From Terasakiella sp. SH-1 (GTDB taxonomy: Bacteria; Pseudomonadota; Alphaproteobacteria; Rhodospirillales; Terasakiellaceae): a DNA stretch of 64,000 bases. The stretch lies in NCBI RefSeq assembly GCF_004564135.1, contig NZ_CP038255.1:1644501-1708500 (forward strand). The letters are read 5' to 3'. The notes beneath the pieces were generated by a model, which was given only the letters and a program-made list of their open reading frames with translations, searched no databases and was not told the origin of the DNA. Of the stretch, positions 52,464 to 62,123 are shown one piece after another. Every line of letters begins with the position of its first letter. Position 1 is the first letter of the stretch. The position numbers and the translations under genes were made by a program.

Positions 52464-53993
52464 ATGAAATTTGCGGACCTCGGGCTTAGTGAAGAGCTTT
52501 TAAATGCGGTGTCAGATACAGGGTATGAAACACCTACCCCCATTCAGGCACAAGCCATTCCACAAGTCCTGATGGGACGCGACATTCTGGGTGTTGCCCA
52601 AACAGGTACAGGGAAAACAGCCTCCTTTACCCTGCCAATGATTGATATTCTGGCCGAAGGTCGGGCACGGGCACGGATGCCGCGCTCCCTCATTTTAGCC
52701 CCCACCCGCGAACTGGCCGCACAGGTTGCTGAAAATTTTGAAACCTATGGCAAAAACCACAAGCTCACCATGGCGCTGTTGATTGGCGGAACTTCCATGG
52801 GAGATCAAATGAAAATCATTGATCGCGGCGTGGATGTGTTGATTGCCACACCGGGGCGTCTGCTGGACCTGTTTGAACGTGGTAGCCTGATTTTGCGGGA
52901 TGTGAAAATTCTGGTGATTGACGAAGCTGACCGCATGATGGACATGGGATTCATCCCGGACGTAGAAAAAATCGTCACCTTGCTCCCACAAATCCGCCAG
53001 ACTTTATTCTTTTCCGCCACCATGGCCCCGGAAATTAAAAAGCTGGCTGACAAGTTCCTGATGAACCCCAAGGAAATCAAGGTCGCCAAGCCGGCAACAA
53101 CGGCAGATACTGTACGCCAAGGCTTGTTAATGGTGAATTGCAAGCCAGCCGATAGCAAAAGCAAACGCAATGCCCTTCGCGCCCTGATTGACAGCGAAGA
53201 GGTGAAAAACGCCATCGTCTTTTGTAACCGTAAAAGAGACGTCAATATCGTTTGCAAATCCCTGAACAAACATGGCTATAACGCAGGCCAGATGCATGGG
53301 GATATGGTGCAATCTGCGCGTATGGAAACGCTGGATAGATTTAAGAACGATGAAATCACCTTCCTCGTTTGTAGTGATGTGGCTGCACGCGGGCTGGATA
53401 TCCCAGCACTGAGCCATGTGTTTAACTACGATTTGCCGCCCAATGCCGATGATTATGTCCACCGGATTGGCCGCACAGGCCGTGCTGGTAAGGAAGGCAC
53501 AGCCTTAAGCCTGTCCATCCCGGCAGATAAAAAACAGCTATCAGCCATTGTAAAGTTAATCGGCAAGAAAATCCCGCCTGTGGAATTGAAAATTTCCCCA
53601 CCAAAGGAAGAGAAAAAAGAACCGCGCCATAAACGCGGGCGCGGCAGATATCAGGACCGCGATGTATCTGATACGGTTCAAGTGCAGGAAGAACCAGAAA
53701 ACGGGGTTGTCATCGGTTTTGGTGCATTTATGCCTGCCTTTATGGAAGAACCTGTACAGCTGGAAGAAAAAGAAGTCAAAACAACGAAAAAAGCTGTAAC
53801 CAAGAAGAAAACGACAACAGCGAAAAAGTCGACTTCAACAGCAAAGAAAAAAACAACCACACGCAAGCCACGCACAACCAAGAAAAAGGAAGAAAAGCCT
53901 GAAGAGGTTGTCGAAGCGACTGAAGTTGTTGAGCCTGTTGAGGCTGCGGTTGAAGTTGTTGAAATCGTTGATGGGGACCAAGCGGAAGCCTAG
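52464..53993 (+). CDS. rhlE: DEAD-box RNA helicase, RhlE type, with Lys-rich tail
   Basis: A 509-residue RNA helicase. All motifs are present: GYETPTPIQAQAIP (Q motif), AQTGTGKT, PTRELAAQV, DEADRMMDMGF, FFSATM, IVFCNRKRDV, SDVAARGLDIP and HRIGRTGRAG. The C-terminal ~100 residues are repetitive Lys/Thr then Glu/Val-rich (KAVTKKKTTTAKKSTSTAKK, then EVVEATEVVEPVEAAVEVV), an RNA-binding and interaction tail seen in RhlE-like proteins. The start is uncertain (52446, 52449 or 52464); 52464 gives MKFADLGL, the usual beginning. Confidence 0.9.
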   Translation: MKFADLGLSEELLNAVSDTGYETPTPIQAQAIPQVLMGRDILGVAQTGTGKTASFTLPMIDILAEGRARARMPRSLILAPTRELAAQVAENFETYGKNHKLTMALLIGGTSMGDQMKIIDRGVDVLIATPGRLLDLFERGSLILRDVKILVIDEADRMMDMGFIPDVEKIVTLLPQIRQTLFFSATMAPEIKKLADKFLMNPKEIKVAKPATTADTVRQGLLMVNCKPADSKSKRNALRALIDSEEVKNAIVFCNRKRDVNIVCKSLNKHGYNAGQMHGDMVQSARMETLDRFKNDEITFLVCSDVAARGLDIPALSHVFNYDLPPNADDYVHRIGRTGRAGKEGTALSLSIPADKKQLSAIVKLIGKKIPPVELKISPPKEEKKEPRHKRGRGRYQDRDVSDTVQVQEEPENGVVIGFGAFMPAFMEEPVQLEEKEVKTTKKAVTKKKTTTAKKSTSTAKKKTTTRKPRTTKKKEEKPEEVVEATEVVEPVEAAVEVVEIVDGDQAEA

Positions 53994-54016
53994 AGCGTGT
54001 CGTCTATAGGGTCAGG

Positions 54017-55153
54017 TTATACAAAAAATTCTTTTGGCGGGGCAAAGCCATTAAAGCCTTGGGAGGCATACATCGTTGTATAGGCCCCGGCAGAGAGAAT
54101 ATGTACCGTATCACCTGTTTTTAAATCCAACGGCAATTGGTAATAGGTCTTTTCATAAAGCGTATCACAGCTATCGCACGTTGGTCCGGCGATAATAACA
54201 GGCCCCATTTCCCTATCATCATATTCGGTTGCGATTCTGTAAATGATGGATTCATCAATCGTTTCAGCCAAGCCGCCAAACTTGCCAACATCCAAATAGA
54301 CCCAGCGGACTTCCTCTGCAAAGTCCTTGATGGACACGCAAACGATTTCACTTTGCAACACACCCGCTTCGGCCACAATAAAGCGACCTGGCTCCAAAAT
54401 AATTTCCGGCCACTTATCACCAAATGATGTCTTCATATGCTCTTTGATAAAGCTGACAAACTCTTCCAGTTTGGGAATCTCATCTTGATAATGTGCAGGA
54501 AAGCCACCCCCCATATTGATCATTTCAAGCTGAATGCCACATTCACGTAACGCATCAAACAAGACCGCCACATCTGCAATGGCCTTGCCCCAATGGGCCG
54601 GGTCCAACTGCTGTGAGCCCACGTGGAAAGAAATCCCATAAGGGATCAGCCCCAAGGATTTCGCCTGCACCATCAGCTCATGCGCCATGGACGAGGAACA
54701 ACCAAATTTTCGCGACAACGGCCAGCTGGCCCCTGCCCCATGACGGTTGACCAAAATACGGCAATACACGCGGGCTCCCGGTGCAACTTCCGCAATCTTA
54801 TGTAACTCGTCAATACAATCAAAGACAAACAAGTCCACACCCAAATCATAAGCTGCCTTAATGTCTTTTTTCTTTTTTAACGTATTGCCAAAAGAAATAC
54901 GTTCCACATCCACCCCAGCATCCAGACATTGCTGAATTTCAGCAAGACTTGCTGCATCAAAGGAAGAACCGAGTTTATTCAGGCGCTCAAGGATCGGCTG
55001 TGCCGGATTTGCCTTCATCGCATAATAAATATTGGCCTGTGGAAACTGGGTATGAAGCTGGGTATAGCGATTCTCTACGACATCAAGATCGACGACCAAA
55101 AATGGACTATCGTTTTGAGCTTCTTTCAAGAAGGCGTCTATTTTAGGTGTCAT
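54017..55153 (-). CDS. ornithine/lysine-type decarboxylase, fold type III
   Basis: A 378-residue PLP decarboxylase with the alanine-racemase-like barrel. Lys in YYAMKANPAQP binds PLP; NMGGGFPAHY and EPGRFIVAEAG hold the phosphate; Cys in GPTCDSCDTLYE is the catalytic Cys of ODC. This is the ornithine/lysine decarboxylase type of Alphaproteobacteria, making putrescine or cadaverine. ATG at 55153 is preferred to the TTG at 55177. It stands alone, divergent from the barrel protein. Confidence 0.9.
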   Translation of the reverse strand: MTPKIDAFLKEAQNDSPFLVVDLDVVENRYTQLHTQFPQANIYYAMKANPAQPILERLNKLGSSFDAASLAEIQQCLDAGVDVERISFGNTLKKKKDIKAAYDLGVDLFVFDCIDELHKIAEVAPGARVYCRILVNRHGAGASWPLSRKFGCSSSMAHELMVQAKSLGLIPYGISFHVGSQQLDPAHWGKAIADVAVLFDALRECGIQLEMINMGGGFPAHYQDEIPKLEEFVSFIKEHMKTSFGDKWPEIILEPGRFIVAEAGVLQSEIVCVSIKDFAEEVRWVYLDVGKFGGLAETIDESIIYRIATEYDDREMGPVIIAGPTCDSCDTLYEKTYYQLPLDLKTGDTVHILSAGAYTTMYASQGFNGFAPPKEFFV

Positions 55154-55397
55154 CACCCCAATCCTTAACCTAGACAAAAAGTGAGCGCTATATAAGACTA
55201 TTTTCAGAAAATGGAAGCAGTTTTTATACTTCGATCAGCATTTTGCATAAATATCGAAATGATATATTTTCAAGTCACATATAAACAAGTCATTAACAGG
55301 GCGCAAAAAAATATACTTTCAAAAAGAGAGTTATTTCCTTTCTGCCAACTTTTATGCTACGCAATTCAAACTATCTGAATAATCAAGGTATCCAACA

Positions 55398-56840
55398 ATG
55401 TTTTTACGCCAATGGTTGTACAGTAACCTATTTTTTCTCACACTCATTAGTTTGAGTAGCACAGCGTTTGCAGCAACCGAAATTGGTAGTACCGGCATTT
55501 TCTTTAACAACGCCAGTGACGGTACCGTTTATTTTTATTCAGATTCTGGAGAAACAAACTCTCTGGGAAATGCGGATCCCGATGACATCACTGGTAGTGT
55601 CCGCCCTTGTGATGGTGATAATGGCGCTGATGGGCTTTCAACAGCAAACACCCTTCCTGTCACCCTTGGTTCAGCAATTTATAATGGACTCGGGTCTAGT
55701 ACATTTGCACCTAGCAATAGCTCAGGACATTGTTTTTATAAACTATCCAATGGTTCCTATGTAGGCATTGAAAACATGTCAGACTCTGGCGAGACCTCAA
55801 CAATTGCCGCATCCCGTATTTATGCATGTCCGAGTAGTGCGACGGTAACAGCATCCGGCTTTAACATGGCCAGCCAGTGTATCTCTTCCTCCTCATCCTC
55901 ACTGTCAAATTTGACAAGAACACTGGCACAGGGCCGGGCACAGGCACAAGCACGCAGCACACGTAAGTCGGCTTCTGATGCCCGAGGTCGCTTTATCAAT
56001 AACACGCAAGTTCAAAAAACTGCAAAACTGTCTGTAAACGGTTCTAGCGATCAGGGGTCATTGTTGTCAAAAGGTCAACTTGACCGTATCGTTGGTGAAC
56101 TCAATGGCTGGGTCGGCTACTGGCAAGCGAACTTCGACTACAACTACCGTGAAGAACAAGGCAGCAGTGGAACTCTTACCGGTAAACTAGGTGTGGAAAA
56201 AAAGTATGATGACTATGTCACAGGCTTTTATATCGGAACATCATTGGGACGTGCTGAGGTTACAGGCTTTTTTGAAGGTAACGAAGACACAGCAGGCATA
56301 TCACTGGGAGGATATGTGGTCAAACAGCTAACGCCCGACCTTTATTTTGATGGCTATGGGTCACTTGGTTTTTCCAATAGTACTCTTGCGATAAACAGTG
56401 GTTCCATTGATTATGATGGCAGCTATGGCAGTCGCACAATTGTTTTTGGCTCCAGCTTGACTGGCCTGAGTAACTTTTATGGTTACGACCTTCGCCATGT
56501 CGGAAATGCTGAATATATCAACATGTATACGGGCAAATACTTTCTCGTCAGTGAAGGCATACGTCAGAAAAATGAAGATGCAACAACACGACAGACAAAC
56601 CTACGCTACACTCCTGAAGTACGGGTAGAATTGGGAGAAGGAAAGATGCTCTACAGCCCGAGTATTACCTGCGAACACCATAAAGCAGACACCACAACAA
56701 CCAACTGTGGTGGTGGTATCGGTGCTCATTACATTCACGAAGATGAACTCGGTTCCTACGTAAAATTTGGCGGAAATGTCGCAAGTATTAGCGGACAACG
56801 CCGTATGGGAATTTCTCTACTATTGGAACAGAAATTCTAA
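55398..56840 (+). CDS. autotransporter-like outer membrane protein
   Basis: A 480-residue exported protein: signal peptide ending AFA/A at about 26, a Ser/Gly/Asn-rich region (about 30-190) with four cysteines and a poly-Ser run (CISSSSSSLSN), a basic RAQAQARSTRKSASDARGRF helix, then an autotransporter-type beta domain (about 215-480) with GWVGYWQANFDYNYRE, TGFYIGTSLGRAEVTG and a final MGISLLLEQKF. The passenger is very short for an autotransporter, so it may instead be a plain barrel with an N-terminal surface part. Its upstream region is AT-rich. Confidence 0.65.
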   Translation: MFLRQWLYSNLFFLTLISLSSTAFAATEIGSTGIFFNNASDGTVYFYSDSGETNSLGNADPDDITGSVRPCDGDNGADGLSTANTLPVTLGSAIYNGLGSSTFAPSNSSGHCFYKLSNGSYVGIENMSDSGETSTIAASRIYACPSSATVTASGFNMASQCISSSSSSLSNLTRTLAQGRAQAQARSTRKSASDARGRFINNTQVQKTAKLSVNGSSDQGSLLSKGQLDRIVGELNGWVGYWQANFDYNYREEQGSSGTLTGKLGVEKKYDDYVTGFYIGTSLGRAEVTGFFEGNEDTAGISLGGYVVKQLTPDLYFDGYGSLGFSNSTLAINSGSIDYDGSYGSRTIVFGSSLTGLSNFYGYDLRHVGNAEYINMYTGKYFLVSEGIRQKNEDATTRQTNLRYTPEVRVELGEGKMLYSPSITCEHHKADTTTTNCGGGIGAHYIHEDELGSYVKFGGNVASISGQRRMGISLLLEQKF

Positions 56841-56871
56841 TTCAATAGCCTAATAAAAAAGACCTTACTGC

Positions 56872-56908
56872 ACAGGCCCATCTCATCACTTTGGCGAGGT
56901 GGGCCTGT
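56872..56908. terminator. hairpin between the barrel gene and mocR-like gene
   Basis: ACAGGCCCATCTC, 11-base loop, GAGGTGGGCCTGT; 13 bp with one G-T. It is followed by CGTTTATTTA on the plus strand and by a T-rich run on the minus strand, so it could end both convergent genes. Confidence 0.75.
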
Positions 56909-56911
56909 CGT

Positions 56912-58375
56912 TTATTTATACCAATATTTTTGCATAATTGAGAAAGCTACATCCATTTTTTGCTGGTTATACCCCGCAAAGCCCATAATCATCCCTTGCT
57001 GTGGTTTGCCTCGGCGGTAAAAAGGGCTTAGAGGTACAACACTTACCCCAGATTCTGACAATTTCTGACACAGCTGGACATCACACACAGATTGTTTAAA
57101 CACCGTACACACATGCAATCCCCCATCTGCAGGCAATACGTTTAAAACAGAAGAAAAATCTTGTTCCAGCCTCTCAATCAAATAGCGGCGACGTTCCTGA
57201 TACAATTTCTTCATACGCCGAAGGTGGCTGGAAAAATAACCTTCCTGAAAAAAGTCCGCCAATGCAGCCTGATGCAGAATAGACGTATGCCCGTCACTAT
57301 ATGATTTAGCCGCTAAAAAGGGCTCAAGCAAGTTTGGCGGAACAACAAGATAGCCCAGCCTGAGGGCTGGAAAAATAATGCGGCTAAATGTGCCCACATA
57401 CAGCACCCGCCCCTCCCGGTCCAAGCCTTGAAGGGATGATAAAGGTGGGCCATCAAAACGAAACTCACCATCAAAATCATCTTCAATAACCCAGGCGTTA
57501 CAGCGACGTGCTTCTTCCAATAACCCCAAACGCCGTGCCAAAGACATGGTTGTCCCCAAAGGGTAATTCCGCGATGGTGTCACCATAAAGCTTTTCACAT
57601 CTGCACAGCGCACCTTATCTAAACACAGCCCCTCATCATCAACTTCTGTGGGCACTGCTATGGCACCAATGCCACGGATCACCCCGTCCATACCGGGATA
57701 AGCCGGGTCCTCCACAACAATCCGATCGCCTTTCTCCCACAAAACACGTGCAATTAAGTCAAGCCCCTGCTGTGCACCAGACAAGATGATAACCTGATCA
57801 GGGGTACAGTTCAGCCCCCGTGTCGTCTGCAAATACTCACAAACATGTTCACGCAAGGGCTGATAACCCGCAACGGTTTCTGATATGGCAAGCGTTTCCC
57901 CGCAAAGCCGCCAACGACGTGACAATAGACGCGCCCATTGATCAAAGGGAAAGTCATCCAAAGCAGGTCGGCCAGACGAAAACGCCCTGTCCTTATCACC
58001 TTGTTGATGTCGCTTATGGACATGCAACCATTCTTCTGCCCGCCTCGCAAGTGCGGGTAAATCCTCCCCATAATTTTGTGATACAGCCTTATTGCTCCAG
58101 CCCTTTTGCGGCAGATCATGAGTAACATAAACACCTGCCCCCGCTCGGGTTTCAACAAACCCTTCACTATGTAGCAGCTCATAAGCCTGATTGACCGTAT
58201 TGCGCGATAGGGCCAATACAGCAGCCAATCGACGTGAAGGCAACAAAACGGTTCCCGGCGCTAACCCTCCCGATAAAATATAATCACGCAAGATCATATA
58301 AAGACGGCGAAACTTTGGACCATGAAAGCCTTCTTTCCAGCGGGTTTGCACCGTCGCAAGCTGTAAATCATTCAA
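56912..58375 (-). CDS. MocR/PdxR-type GntR-aminotransferase regulator
   Basis: A 487-residue regulator. Winged HTH of GntR type at about 20-90 (RDYILSGGLAPGTVLLPSRR, ALSRNTVNQAYELLHSEGFV), then an aminotransferase-I-like domain at about 125-487 with SGAQQGLDLIARVLW, EDPAYPGMDG, VIEDDFDGEFRF and a PLP-Lys region YVGTFSRIIFPALRLGY. Here the residue after FS is Arg, with no clear Lys in SK form, so aldimine formation is uncertain. It is divergent from a PNPOx-like gene, a common pairing in which MocR proteins sense PLP. Start is TTG. Confidence 0.88.
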   Translation of the reverse strand: MNDLQLATVQTRWKEGFHGPKFRRLYMILRDYILSGGLAPGTVLLPSRRLAAVLALSRNTVNQAYELLHSEGFVETRAGAGVYVTHDLPQKGWSNKAVSQNYGEDLPALARRAEEWLHVHKRHQQGDKDRAFSSGRPALDDFPFDQWARLLSRRWRLCGETLAISETVAGYQPLREHVCEYLQTTRGLNCTPDQVIILSGAQQGLDLIARVLWEKGDRIVVEDPAYPGMDGVIRGIGAIAVPTEVDDEGLCLDKVRCADVKSFMVTPSRNYPLGTTMSLARRLGLLEEARRCNAWVIEDDFDGEFRFDGPPLSSLQGLDREGRVLYVGTFSRIIFPALRLGYLVVPPNLLEPFLAAKSYSDGHTSILHQAALADFFQEGYFSSHLRRMKKLYQERRRYLIERLEQDFSSVLNVLPADGGLHVCTVFKQSVCDVQLCQKLSESGVSVVPLSPFYRRGKPQQGMIMGFAGYNQQKMDVAFSIMQKYWYK

Positions 58376-58459
58376 ATTGGCACCATAAAATTAAATAAAT
58401 TGGAACTTATAATAAGACCAATATTAAGCCACATTCCTTTTCAACAAAAGGAGACAATT

Positions 58460-59101
58460 ATGACCAGCTATCCCATTACAGAACGCACACGGGTTAAAAG
58501 AGGCCATGAACGGGCAAATTACGACCAAGAAATTGTTCATGCTATCATTGACGAAGCCTACCTTTGTCACGTTGGTGCCCAAATGAAAGACCGCCCAATG
58601 GTTCAACCCACCTTTCATTGGCGGGAAGGCAACAAACTCTATATTCATGGATCAAGTAAAAACGCCCTGTTCAAAAGCTTGCTAGACGGTGTGGAAGCCT
58701 GCATTACCATTACACACCTTGATGGTTTGGTTATGGCACGGTCCAGTTTTCACCACAGTGCCAATTACAGGTCTGTCATGATCTTTTCCAAGGCCAAACA
58801 GATTGCCCCCCCGGAAGAAAAAAGCCGCCTGCTGGATTTAATGATGAAAAAAATCACGCCAGACCGTTTTGACGACATCAGAAGCGCAAACGAACAAGAA
58901 CTCAAGGCAACAACTGTTCTTGAATTTAGCCTTCAAGACGTTTCCGCCAAAATTCGCACAGGCCCGCCGGTGGATGACGAAGAAGATTATAGCCTGCCCG
59001 TTTGGGCCGGTGTCATCCCGACCACATTAGAAAAAGGTAAACCACTTGACGATCCCCGCTGGTTAGACGATCATGGGGACAAATCACAGGAGATAAAATA
59101 A
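58460..59101 (+). CDS. pyridoxamine-5'-phosphate-oxidase-like FMN-binding protein
   Basis: A 213-residue protein with the split-barrel flavin fold: TERTRVKRGHERANYDQEIV, VGAQMKDRPMVQPTFHWREG, KLYIHGSSKNALFKSLLDG, and SFHHSANYRSVMIFSKAKQI. These are typical of the PNPOx-like group placed beside MocR regulators; binding of FMN, F420 or heme is not set. AAGGAG precedes the ATG at 58460 (an earlier in-frame start at 58400 is not needed). The next gene overlaps its stop (TAATG). Confidence 0.9.
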   Translation: MTSYPITERTRVKRGHERANYDQEIVHAIIDEAYLCHVGAQMKDRPMVQPTFHWREGNKLYIHGSSKNALFKSLLDGVEACITITHLDGLVMARSSFHHSANYRSVMIFSKAKQIAPPEEKSRLLDLMMKKITPDRFDDIRSANEQELKATTVLEFSLQDVSAKIRTGPPVDDEEDYSLPVWAGVIPTTLEKGKPLDDPRWLDDHGDKSQEIK

Positions 59102-59313
59102 TGAGCGGCTGGAGCTGTCCAAACGAAGTTAAGGGCCAATGCGAACATGTAGCGGGGCAAAAATGCGACCCCGGTATGAAAGGCTGTGTCCTGTTTGGAA
59201 AGTTCCGCTTTGCCAATACCGAAAAAAACAGCCCCCGACGGGAGCGAGAACGCCAAGAAGCAATGGCCAGTGACAGCGAACAATTAATGAAAACGCGCTC
59301 TACTCAGAAATGA
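59101..59313 (+). CDS. small four-cysteine protein
   Basis: A 70-residue protein with Cys6, Cys14, Cys22 and Cys29 (CPNEVKGQCEHVAGQKCDPG, then MKGCVLFG), followed by a charged tail RRERERQEAM. The Cys spacing suggests a metal or Fe-S site. The start overlaps the stop of the PNPOx-like gene (TAATG), so the pair is co-translated. Family not recognised. The 3' end overlaps the convergent diguanylate cyclase gene by 14 bp. Confidence 0.7.
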   Translation: MSGWSCPNEVKGQCEHVAGQKCDPGMKGCVLFGKFRFANTEKNSPRRERERQEAMASDSEQLMKTRSTQK

Positions 59314-60580
59314 TCTGATTACGACCATTTCTTTTTGCTCGATAAAGGCGCTCATCAACGATTTTTAAGGCTTCCTCATAACTGGTGTCTTGATCCCATT
59401 CCAGCAAGCCGCCACTAATCGTCATTTTCATCGCACCACCACAAGGCAAATCCATCACATTGTTTTCAATGCGCTCACGGATACGCTCCGCCAAAATTTG
59501 CGCGCCTTCAAAATGGGTTTCGGGTAAAAGAAGGACGAACTCTTCCCCACCAATTCGCCCCAGGGCATCACTGGTGCGCAAATCATGACCAATCAACTCA
59601 ACAAGAAGCTTCAGGGCCTCATCTCCAATATCATGACCATAGGTGTCATTGATCTTTTTAAAATAATCAATATCAATCATCAGCACGCATAAAGGGTGCT
59701 CGTTACGGTTTGCGCGATAACGTTCAGCCATTGCCGTTTCACTAAAGGCCCTGCGGTTTAAAATCCCTGTCAGGTAATCCGTACGTGCCGCAACTTCCAG
59801 GGCTTTTTCCATCTCTTTGCGCTTGGTTATATCATTAAACGCCACAAAAAAGACGTCCTCATTACCAATTTTCAATGGTGTGGCATTGTAAAGCGTCGTC
59901 AGCGTCTTCCCCTTGGTTGTGACAAAATCCACTTCCTGATTTGTCACCAACCCATTTTCCCGCACATCCTGTAAAAGGCGTTCCCGGTCTTGCGGATTTT
60001 TATAAAGATCCAGAGCAAGCGTTTGGCTGACCTCTTCTTCCTGAAGGTGTACAGCATTACGCGCCTTCTCATTCATCTCAATCAACATGCCGGTTTCAAC
60101 AGACGAGATCGCATAAGGAATGGGAAGGGCCGCCAGAATTTTCTGCAAACGTTCCTTTTCTTCTTCAGCATGGCGATAATACTGCTGGGCAATCAACTGG
60201 TTTTGCACACGGGCCAAAACTTCGGGCATTTGCAAGGGACGTGGAATATAGTCTGCGGCGCCAACCTCAAACCCTTTAATCTTGCTTTCCACCGTATCAG
60301 AAGCTGTAATAAAAATAATCGGAATTTCACTGGTCGCTGGTGCCGCCTTTAGACGACTGCAAACTTCAAAACCATCAATCCCCGGCATGACGACATCAAG
60401 CAAGATCAAGTCAGGTTTTTGTTGGGCAACGGATTCCAACGCCTGCTCCCCATCACAAGCAGCACGTGTATGGTAGCCATTATTCTCCAGCACTTTACAC
60501 AGCACTTTCAAGTTGACGATATTATCATCAACAACAAGAATATCATTATCCATAACGCTTTTTTGCAGATTCCAGCTCAT
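59300..60580 (-). CDS. REC-PAS-GGDEF diguanylate cyclase
   Basis: A 426-residue c-di-GMP synthase. Receiver at about 12-130 with Asp62 in LILLDVVMPGIDG; a PAS-type domain at about 148-255; GGDEF domain at about 262-426 with intact active site GRIGGEEFVLLLP and inhibitory site RTSD five residues before it, so the enzyme should be active and product-inhibited. DYLTGILNRRAF begins the cyclase domain. GAGG lies before the ATG at 60580. It stands alone in its direction. Confidence 0.92.
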   Translation of the reverse strand: MSWNLQKSVMDNDILVVDDNIVNLKVLCKVLENNGYHTRAACDGEQALESVAQQKPDLILLDVVMPGIDGFEVCSRLKAAPATSEIPIIFITASDTVESKIKGFEVGAADYIPRPLQMPEVLARVQNQLIAQQYYRHAEEEKERLQKILAALPIPYAISSVETGMLIEMNEKARNAVHLQEEEVSQTLALDLYKNPQDRERLLQDVRENGLVTNQEVDFVTTKGKTLTTLYNATPLKIGNEDVFFVAFNDITKRKEMEKALEVAARTDYLTGILNRRAFSETAMAERYRANRNEHPLCVLMIDIDYFKKINDTYGHDIGDEALKLLVELIGHDLRTSDALGRIGGEEFVLLLPETHFEGAQILAERIRERIENNVMDLPCGGAMKMTISGGLLEWDQDTSYEEALKIVDERLYRAKRNGRNQIISE

Positions 60581-60866
60581 ACGACCTCGCCAAACCTATC
60601 TTTTCGCAGCATAGGAGCAAAAAATTAAATATCAATTTAAATCATAAAAAAAAGATAAAATTGTACATATGTATATATACCTATGCGATCATTCTAAGAT
60701 GGATCAAGACCGATAACCTTGACCTTGAACAAGCCCTATGAGCCTGTTAAAACAACATACTATAGGCAAATATTACCTATTTTTTTCGTATGAAATTAAC
60801 GTTAGAATAACTCAAGCATGACATATTGAACCGCCTGTTATTTTCTTACTTATTAAAGTGTCGATC

Positions 60867-61205
60867 ATGAAACGTCGAATTTTTCATATTGCTACTGCCT
60901 GTTACCTGGCCCTTTCCCTCTCAGCCTGTGAGGCGCTTGTTATGGGAGAAGGCATTTCCACAATGATTACCGACAAGACACTTTCTGATCATGTCATCTC
61001 CACCACAAGCGGGAAAGACTGTTCTACAGTGCGCAAAGAGCTTGGCCTGACATATTGCAAAGAAGACGACCCCCAACTGCTGCGCCAGAAGAAACTGCAT
61101 TGTTACAATGAATTGGGTAAAGTCACCTGTTATGAAGAAGCAGACCTGAACAGCACTCGCCCCAGTATCGAAGACAAAAAAGTCCCTTATAAAAAGTGGC
61201 AATAA
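60867..61205 (+). CDS. small lipoprotein
   Basis: A 112-residue lipoprotein: signal MKRRIFHIATACYLALSLSA then Cys in the lipobox LSAC, and a polar body with cysteines in KDCSTVRKELGLTYCKEDDP and LHCYNELGKVTCYEE that may form disulfides. ATG at 60867 is preferred to a GTG at 60858. The next gene starts at its stop (TAATG). Confidence 0.7.
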   Translation: MKRRIFHIATACYLALSLSACEALVMGEGISTMITDKTLSDHVISTTSGKDCSTVRKELGLTYCKEDDPQLLRQKKLHCYNELGKVTCYEEADLNSTRPSIEDKKVPYKKWQ

Positions 61206-62074
61206 TGACCTTCCCATCATGGCGTGTCCTTTGGCTTGGTATCCGGCCCAAGACCTTGTCGCTGTCTTTTATGCCTGTGCTGTGTGCTTACATGTTTGCC
61301 CACCATGAAGCCTTTGATGTTTCAAACCTGAATTTTGCCCTGATCCTCATGGCAGCATTGTCCATTCAAATGGCGACAAATCTTTTTAATGATGCCCATG
61401 ATTTTCTGAATGGAACAGATCAGACAAGCCGGATCGGGCCAACACGCATTACTCAAAGCGGCCTTGCCAGCGCACAACAAACAAAAAATGCGGCCATATT
61501 CTTCATGGGACTTGCCACTCTCTGCGGAGGGGCTTTGTTGTACTCAGGTGGATGGATCGTAGCCCTTCTGGGCACATTGGCCTTAATTTGCGCTTATAGC
61601 TATTCTGCAGGCCCCTGGCCCATTGCACGCAGCCCCTTTGGTGAAGTCTTTGTTCTTGGCTTTTTTGGGCTTGCCGCTTTTTCAGTCAGTTTTTTCCTCA
61701 TCACAGGCCAATGGGCAACAAACGGCCTGTTATACGGCATAGCCATCGGCTTACCAGCCTGCGCCATTTTATTGCTGAATAACTATCGCGATCTTGAAAA
61801 TGATGTACAAGCAGGCAGACGCACCCTTGCCATTTGCTTAGGAGATCAAGGGACTAAAATTCTTTTTCCCTTACTTGTTATCACGCCTTACCCGATCCTT
61901 GGCTATATTGCCCCTAGCCCCTTTTTTCTAGCTGGCCTGCCTTTAAGCCTTTTGGTTATTTTCAAATTCCTGAACATCACAGACAAACGGCAACTTAACC
62001 CGGCTTTAGGTCTCTGCGCTCTAAGCCAGATTGTCATGTGTCTTGGCCTGATCATTGGTTTTATACAGGCATAA
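61205..62074 (+). CDS. menA: UbiA-family prenyltransferase, MenA-like
   Basis: A 289-residue membrane enzyme. The aspartate-rich site NLFNDAHDFLNGTD (about 59-72) and second site NNYRDLENDVQAGRRTLA (about 198-215), with RPKTLSLSFMPVL at the start and YSAGPWPIARSPFGEVFVLG, match 1,4-dihydroxy-2-naphthoate polyprenyltransferase (MenA). Eight to nine helices are visible. It would prenylate the quinone ring of menaquinone; other men genes are not in the window, so another UbiA activity is possible. It is co-translated with the lipoprotein gene. Confidence 0.85.
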   Translation: MTFPSWRVLWLGIRPKTLSLSFMPVLCAYMFAHHEAFDVSNLNFALILMAALSIQMATNLFNDAHDFLNGTDQTSRIGPTRITQSGLASAQQTKNAAIFFMGLATLCGGALLYSGGWIVALLGTLALICAYSYSAGPWPIARSPFGEVFVLGFFGLAAFSVSFFLITGQWATNGLLYGIAIGLPACAILLLNNYRDLENDVQAGRRTLAICLGDQGTKILFPLLVITPYPILGYIAPSPFFLAGLPLSLLVIFKFLNITDKRQLNPALGLCALSQIVMCLGLIIGFIQA

Positions 62075-62106
62075 AAAAAGGCCCGCCGATGTGGCAGACC
62101 TTTTTT
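62074..62106. terminator. bidirectional terminator between menA-like gene and cold-shock gene
   Basis: AAAAAAGG ... CCTTTTTT (62074-62081 and 62099-62106) around a short GCC-GGC stem. It overlaps the stop codon of the upstream gene. Confidence 0.8.
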
Positions 62107-62123
62107 CAAAACTGTGTGCGTTT

